NCBI GenBank assembly: GCA_017607445.1
Contig: JAEVHH010000004.1
Coordinates: forward strand, 124,001-188,000
From: Histoplasma ohiense
Taxonomy: Eukaryota > Ascomycota > Eurotiomycetes > Onygenales > Ajellomycetaceae
Direction: 5' to 3'
Length of the DNA stretch: 64,000 nucleotides
The notes below the pieces were generated by a model. It made no database searches. It saw only the letters and a program-made list of their open reading frames with translations, and was not told the origin of the DNA. Position 1 is the stretch's first letter, and each line of letters starts with the position of its first letter. A program made the position numbers and the translations under genes. Below are positions 59,601-64,000 of the stretch, in pieces.

Positions 59601-60207
59601 CTCTGAGACTCTCCAAGAAACTGCATACATCTGCAGCCTCATACAGACAGCAGAGAACATTGTGAGCAAGCTGAAGAAAGTCTGCAAATAAGCAGAAGCT
59701 TCAATGATCAGCACTCAGTAAGATTATGAGAATTAAATGAATATCAGAAGAAGTTCTGCAATCTGATACTATATAGAAGACAAAGTCTGACTGAATCTCA
59801 AGAACATAAGAATGGATCATCTCTTGTGTACACTAGATTACCATCATACCAAGTATACAGTGAAGGAAGTGCTAGGCACACACAATTATCAACTCAACAC
59901 TCTGCCTGACATCCATGATGTCTTTCATATGAACCTGCTCCGACCCACAGCTGAGGATCTATTCCCCTCACAGAGAATCTTCAATTGGCAGCCACTCACC
60001 ATTGTAGAAGAAGACAACAAACTTGAGTGGGAAATCAAAGCAATTCTTGACAATAGAATCAACTGCTGCTGCTGTGAATACCTCATCAAATGAGTAGAAT
60101 ACAATCATCTGATCTGGGAATCTGTGTCTGCCTTGAAGAACACTGCCACCCTCGACATCTATGAGTCCTCACTCATCTCAGTAGAGGGGGATAATGTGAC
60201 AGATTAG
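56629..60207 (+). pseudogene. A4 pol with chromodomain
   Basis: Protease AMIDSGFLHYTLID near 56689 keeps DSG. RT: FCVDYQGLNKI near 57461, YMNDILIFTDGL near 57765 (YMDD changed to YMND). RNase H: KTDISDYVVDEALMQYD and TDHKNLEYF. Integrase: SDRDSQFIS and SETDGATERM, with one catalytic region hit by a stop. Chromodomain near 60030: LEWEIKAILDNRI, EYLIK. The stop is at 60205-60207, 13 bp inside the 3' LTR. Many TGA codons, several at positions where A2 has CAA. Confidence 0.9.
60184..60194 (+). other. A4 polypurine tract
   Basis: GAGGGGGATAA just before the LTR start TGTGAC. The same tract, with small changes, precedes every family A 3' LTR in the window and is also coding (last pol codons). Confidence 0.8.
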
Positions 60208-60728
60208 CATCTGTTAATAATTAACTTATGCAATCAACTCTTCTTCTGCATTCACTTGTTTCTGACTGTTGTGATCTTGTGTAATCCTCAATGTTCTTCC
60301 ACTCTGTGCTTCATACTTGTGTAGTTTCTAACAATTCTTCTGTGTAGCTCTTAATGTTCTTCCACTCTGTGCTCTGCATTTGTATAGTCTCTAACAATTC
60401 TTTCACATAGCTTCTTATGTTCTTTCACTCTGTGTTTCATGCTCATATAGTCTCTAATGATTCTTCTGTGTAGCTCTCAATGATTCCTCTGTCTTATGTT
60501 CCATGCTTGTGTAGCTTCTAATGATTCTTACACATACCTCTTAATGTTCTTTCACTCTGCACTTCACTGTGGAGCAGCTTCTGATATTCTTCTGCTCTGA
60601 ACTTTCCTCTATAAGAACCCTCTTTGTACAACCTTTCCTTCTGATTTCTTTTCTCTTTCTTTCCTTAATCAATTCGTAATCTGTAATTAGGATAGTATCA
60701 AATTGTTAATCGAAGTACGCCCGTTACA
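60195..60728 (+). repeat. A4 3' LTR
   Basis: 534 bp, TGTGACAGATTAG to CGCCCGTTACA, followed by TSD CTATA. Confidence 0.95.
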
Positions 60729-60775
60729 CTATAATCTGTTAGTACTCTTAACAACCTCAGTTTAAGAAAACTTAC

Positions 60776-60961
60776 AGCAGCACAATTTCTATTTGATATA
60801 TGACAGATGTGACAGCATATCTATCCATCATTCACAAAGTAAGAATATACTGAAGAGTTCTGCAATCTCTCCAGACAACTCAAGCAAATGCTCTCAATGA
60901 CAGACAGCATATCACTCTTCATAGACTCTGAACCAGCAATAGAAACAGCTGGTTCTGACAT
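60776..60961 (-). pseudogene. B2 antisense gene, exon 1
   Basis: 186 nt starting MSEPAVSIAGSESMKSDM, with CLSC, a 12-residue gap region and CCHICHISNRNC: the same cysteine array as in B1. One CAG has become TAG near the middle. The donor GTAAGT follows at 60775-60770 and the branch TACTAAC near 60743; the rest of the intron is separated from exon 2 by A4. Confidence 0.75.
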
Positions 60962-61503
60962 TCTATCATAACTTTAATTAGTATCAAGGCCTTATTCAAA
61001 GAAGAAGGAAAAGCAAAAGCAACAAGAAAGAAAGACAGATGTTGGAGATTGAAACCAATATTGCAATGATGATCAAAGGAATTGCAACAACACAAAACTC
61101 AATCCAAAATGGAAAACACAATCACACAACCAAAACTTCGAATTTCACAATAAAAATCACATAGAAAGATACAGCATACTTTGTTTGATAAATTGATGTA
61201 TTCTTTTTTAACAAAAAATTGTTAGTGATGATGTTGATGATGATATTTGATGGAGTGTGATTTTTGATGTAGAAGTCAAAGAAAAGAGGTCAGAAGTTGT
61301 ACCTAAATCATGATTGAACTGCAATGACATCAGAGATGGAAAAACATTCTCTCAAAACAGCAACATTTCAGAATTAACCTCAACAATTAATCCAGCTCAA
61401 TTCTGCAAACTCTATACAATATTAACCATGCAGCACATGTTACAAACTTCACACATTGCAGTAAGAAGCCCTGAGGATCAGGCCTTTGAAGAAGGAAGAT
61501 AAT
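60962..61503 (+). other. B2 untranslated 3' part and polypurine tract
   Basis: Region between the antisense gene start and the 3' LTR. It should contain the promoter of the antisense gene (reading leftward). GAAGAAGGAAGATAAT at 61488-61503 is the polypurine tract. The match to B0 at 10618-10857 and 23195-23327 lies here. Confidence 0.6.
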
Positions 61504-61774
61504 TGTAATAGATGCAACAGAGATATCTATATTAGAAAATAGCTATATGATGATAGAAGAACACAGAACACGCCAGAATTAATGAGGAGGAATATAGCAC
61601 ACAGCATCATAGACAGCTGTAGTGCATGATGATCATCTATATAATGCTCACTGATATCTGTAGATATTAGAAGATCAGTGATTAGCTTTGAATAATAGAG
61701 ATTGCTATCTTCTTAACATTCTATGTGTGTACTTCACACTACTCTCATAATTATACCTACAACCATCTCTTACA
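61504..61774 (+). repeat. B2 3' LTR
   Basis: 271 bp, TGTAATAGATGCAACAG to CCATCTCTTACA, followed by TSD GTGAG. Confidence 0.94.
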
Positions 61775-61779
61775 GTGAG

Positions 61780-62374
61780 ATCAGTGATTCTATCAACATT
61801 CTTCTTGTAAACATGATTGTCTTCTGAGAAAATAAGACAGTGGTTGTATGCATTCAACAAGGTTCCAAATTCTGTGAGCTATGATAGACTGAGTATTAGA
61901 TTGTACTCAAGGTCTTGTATTTCATATGCATATACATTCTTTTTCTCATGTTCTTCTACATTGACATTAAATCTTATCATGTTGTAGAAGGCAGATCCTC
62001 TGAGGCTGTCAAATTCACTGAACTTATATAGTTTGAGAAAGAGGATACACTGAAGCTTATGCTTCTCAATCAGCTGAGTGTCTATAAGAGTATAGTGAAG
62101 AAAACCACTGTCTATCATTGCTTGTATATTGACTAAGCTATTTACAATGATAGAAATCATGATTGTATTCACTTGTATCTTCTGCTCAAATCTTCAGTTA
62201 GCTTTCTGCTTCTTGAGTTTTTGTCTGTATTTTAGAGTGAGAGCTTGTCTTTTCCCTGTTCTTGTCTATTCACAGACAACACAGTGTTTATGTGCATGAG
62301 GAGTTTACTCAGAGTGATTGCATTCAGACATTGATTTGCAAAGTGCTCTGACTTGTTGCAGCATATACAGATTT
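61780..62374 (-). pseudogene. A3 pol start and gag end
   Basis: The continuation of A3 beyond B2: protease region (AMIDSGFLHYTLIDTQL near 62130, DSG intact) and, from about 62177, the last part of gag. The pol start codon position reads ATA instead of ATG. It is cut at 62374 by A5. Confidence 0.82.
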
Positions 62375-62908
62375 TGTAACGGGCGTACTTCGATTAACGA
62401 TTTGGTACTATTCTAATTACAGATTACAAATTGATTAAGAAAGGAAAGAGAAAAGAAATCAGAAGAAAAGGTTGTATGAAGGAGGTTCTTATAGAGGAAA
62501 GTTTGAGACAGAAGAATATCAGAAGCCACTCCACAGTGGAGTGCAGAGTGGAAGAACATTAAAAGATATGTGTAAGAATTGTTAGAAACTATACAAGTGC
62601 AGAGTATGAAGTGGAAGAATCATTGAAAGCTACATGAAAGAATCATTAGAGACTATATAAGTGTGAAACACAGAGCAGAAGAATGTTAGAAGCTACACAG
62701 AAGAATTGTTAGAGACTATATGAATGCAGAGCACAGAGTGAAAGAATGTTAAGAGTTATATGAAAGAATTGTTAGAAACTACACAAGCACAGAGTATGGA
62801 GTGAAAGAACATTGAGGATTATGTGAGATCACAATGGCCAGAAATGAGTGAGTGCAGAAGAGGAGTTGATTGTGTAAGATAATTACTAATGAATGCTAAC
62901 CCATCACA
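62375..62908 (-). repeat. A5 3' LTR
   Basis: 534 bp, TGTAACGGGCG to CCCATCACA, followed by TTATCCCCCTCT. Outer CpGs (AACGGGCG, TTCGATTAACG) are kept. Confidence 0.94.
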
Positions 62909-64000
62909 TTATCCCCCTCTATCAGAGTGAGTGAGGACTCATAGATGTTGAGAGTGGTGGTGTCCTTCAAGACAGACACAGATTCTCAGATTGAATGATT
63001 GTATTCTATTCATTTGATGAGATATTCACAGTGATGGTGGTTGATTCTATTATCAAAAATTGCTTCAATTTCTCACTCAAGTTTGTTGTCTTCTTCTATA
63101 ATAATGAGTGGCTGTCAATCAGAGGTTCTCTGTGAGGGGAATGGATCCTCAGCCATGAGTCAGAGCAGGTTTGTATGAAAGACATTGTGAATGTCAGATG
63201 AGATGTTGAGTTGATAATTGTGTGTGTCTAGCACTTTCTTCACTGTATACTTGATGTGATGATAATCTAGTGTATGTGAGGGATGATCTGTTCTTATATT
63301 CTTGAGATTCAGTCAGACTTTGTCTTCTATATAGTATCAGATTGTAGAACTTCTTCTGATGTTTGCTTGATTCTTATAATCTTACTGAATGCTGATCATT
63401 GAAGCTTCTGCTCATTTGTAGACTTTCTTCAGTTTGCTCATGATATTCTCTGCTGTCTGTATGAGACTGCAGGTGTACATGATTTCTTGAGGAGTCTCAG
63501 AGAAGTTCAGAATCTCTAAGTTGTATCTGTATAGAAGAAAGAATGAACTTACATCTATTGTAGTGAAATCTTGACTGTTAATTGCAATCTCAGTGTGTGA
63601 CAGCAGGTTGCTTCAGTTGTCTTGTGTATAATTGCAGAACTTATGAAGGATGTTCTTTACTGTTTGTATCATTCTTTTGATAGCTTCATCAGTCTCTGAG
63701 TGGTATGCTGTTGACAACTTTTGTTTGATTCTTAGCAATTGACATATATGAGCTCAGAGTGTGCTGATGAATTGACTGTCTCTATCTGACACAATGAATG
63801 AAGGCAGATTATGCATATGATAGAATGAGCTTCTGATGAAGATGTCTGCAACTACTTCAGTATTCATCTTGTCACAGAGCTGTAGTATTATGCTCTTGCT
63901 GAGTTGATTGACAATGACTAGAATGTTTGTAGAACCTCCACTCTCAGACAAGAAAACTACAAAATCAATAGCTATATCACATCAAGTTCAGTTGAGAACA
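62896..64000 (-). pseudogene. A5 pol, integrase and chromodomain part
   Basis: An open piece at 63754-63951 reads integrase core (NILVIVNQLSKSIILQL, SDRDSQFIS). Downstream come the chromodomain and a stop at 62896 inside the LTR. The rest of pol and gag lies to the right of the window. Confidence 0.82.

Larger units (their letters stand above)
54631..60728 (+). mobile_element. Ty3/gypsy family A element A4, nested in B2
   Basis: A complete 6,098-bp element with 534-bp LTRs (54631-55164, 60195-60728) and TSD CTATA at 54626-54630 and 60729-60733. Gag and pol are on the plus strand. It landed in intron 1 of the B2 antisense gene. It is not itself interrupted and is among the better preserved family A copies. 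Confidence 0.96.
48529..61774 (+). mobile_element. Ty3/gypsy family B element B2 (hosts A4)
   Basis: LTRs 48529-48799 and 61504-61774, both 271 bp. TSD GTGAG at 48524-48528 and 61775-61779. Minus A4 and its duplicated target the element is 7,143 bp. Gag and pol are on the plus strand and a three-exon gene on the minus strand. It is the least decayed family B copy here. Confidence 0.95.
44828..62374 (-). mobile_element. Ty3/gypsy family A element A3 (hosts B2)
   Basis: Starts with a 534-bp LTR (44828-45361). The internal part on the minus strand runs 45362-48528, is interrupted by B2 and its TSD (48529-61779), and resumes at 61780-62374, where A5 enters. The 5' part of gag and the 5' LTR lie beyond A5, outside the window. 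Confidence 0.9.
62375..64000 (-). mobile_element. Ty3/gypsy family A element A5, partial
   Basis: Begins with its 3' LTR (62375-62908) and runs off the right edge in the integrase part. It inserted into A3 gag; the left target is GATTT (62370-62374) and its partner is outside the window. Confidence 0.9.

Noticed and set aside
10600..64000. Classical RIP (CpA to TpA) as the cause of the decay
   Set aside because: Some TGG-to-TGA changes exist, but CA and TG dinucleotides are abundant and the informative paired codons and the C LTR differences point to CpG. A mixed process cannot be excluded without counts.

Overview
The window looks like a TE-rich chromosome segment of a filamentous ascomycete. 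Only two host genes are recognisable: a GT90/CAP10 glycosyltransferase (1468-2941, minus) and an 859-residue Zn2Cys6 transcription factor (7504-10364, minus). Both have short GT-AG introns. Almost everything else is AT-rich, CpG-poor, nested transposable elements. A bimodal genome with Ty3-type tracts and CpG decay would suit an onygenalean fungus such as Blastomyces, but that placement is inference.

Layout, left to right. 1-240: end of an LTR whose element lies off the left edge. 241-1019: AT-rich, unassigned. 1020-4270: gene island with the GT90 gene. 4270-4748: copia remnant. 4749-6117: non-autonomous hAT-like element with a minisatellite core and a small TA-flanked TIR insertion. 6118-6175: LTR scrap. 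6176-10600: gene island with the transcription factor. 10600-42126: one deep nest. 42127-44827: LINE 3' end holding another hAT-like copy. 44828-64000: second nest, running off the right edge.

I recognise three Ty3/gypsy families. Family A: about 6.1 kb, LTR 534 or 596 bp, chromodomain, pol stop inside the 3' LTR. Family B: about 7.1 kb, LTR about 271 bp, chromodomain, plus a three-exon antisense gene between pol and the 3' LTR. Family C: 8.0 kb, LTR 146 bp, also with an antisense multi-exon region. In all three, pol lies in the -1 frame relative to gag.

The left nest can be unwound from target-site duplications (TSDs). An old family B fragment (10600-10857, 23195-23327, 41841-42126) received element A2 (10858-23189, TSD ATATC), which holds A1 in its 5' LTR (10965-17187, TSD TTCCA). 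The same fragment received an old hAT-like copy (23328-41832, TSD CACAGTAT). That copy was then hit by a younger hAT-like copy (23544-25257, TSD CTGATTAT), B1 (25371-32478, TSD GCTTG), C (32928-40933, shared TATC) and a 250-bp SINE-like unit (41350-41599, 14-bp TSD). In the right nest, A3 (from 44828) holds B2 (48529-61774, TSD GTGAG), which holds A4 (54631-60728, TSD CTATA). A5 enters at 62375.

Every retroelement copy is disabled. Several informative stops are decayed CGA arginine codons: the same codon is TGA in one copy and CAA, or intact CGA, in another. The three differences between the two LTRs of element C are all CpG transitions. This points to CpG-directed mutation rather than the CpA-to-TpA pattern of classical RIP. 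The most unusual content is the antisense, intron-bearing, cysteine-rich gene of family B, whose exon lengths (186/495/366 nt) are identical in two independently decayed copies, and the similarly placed region in family C.
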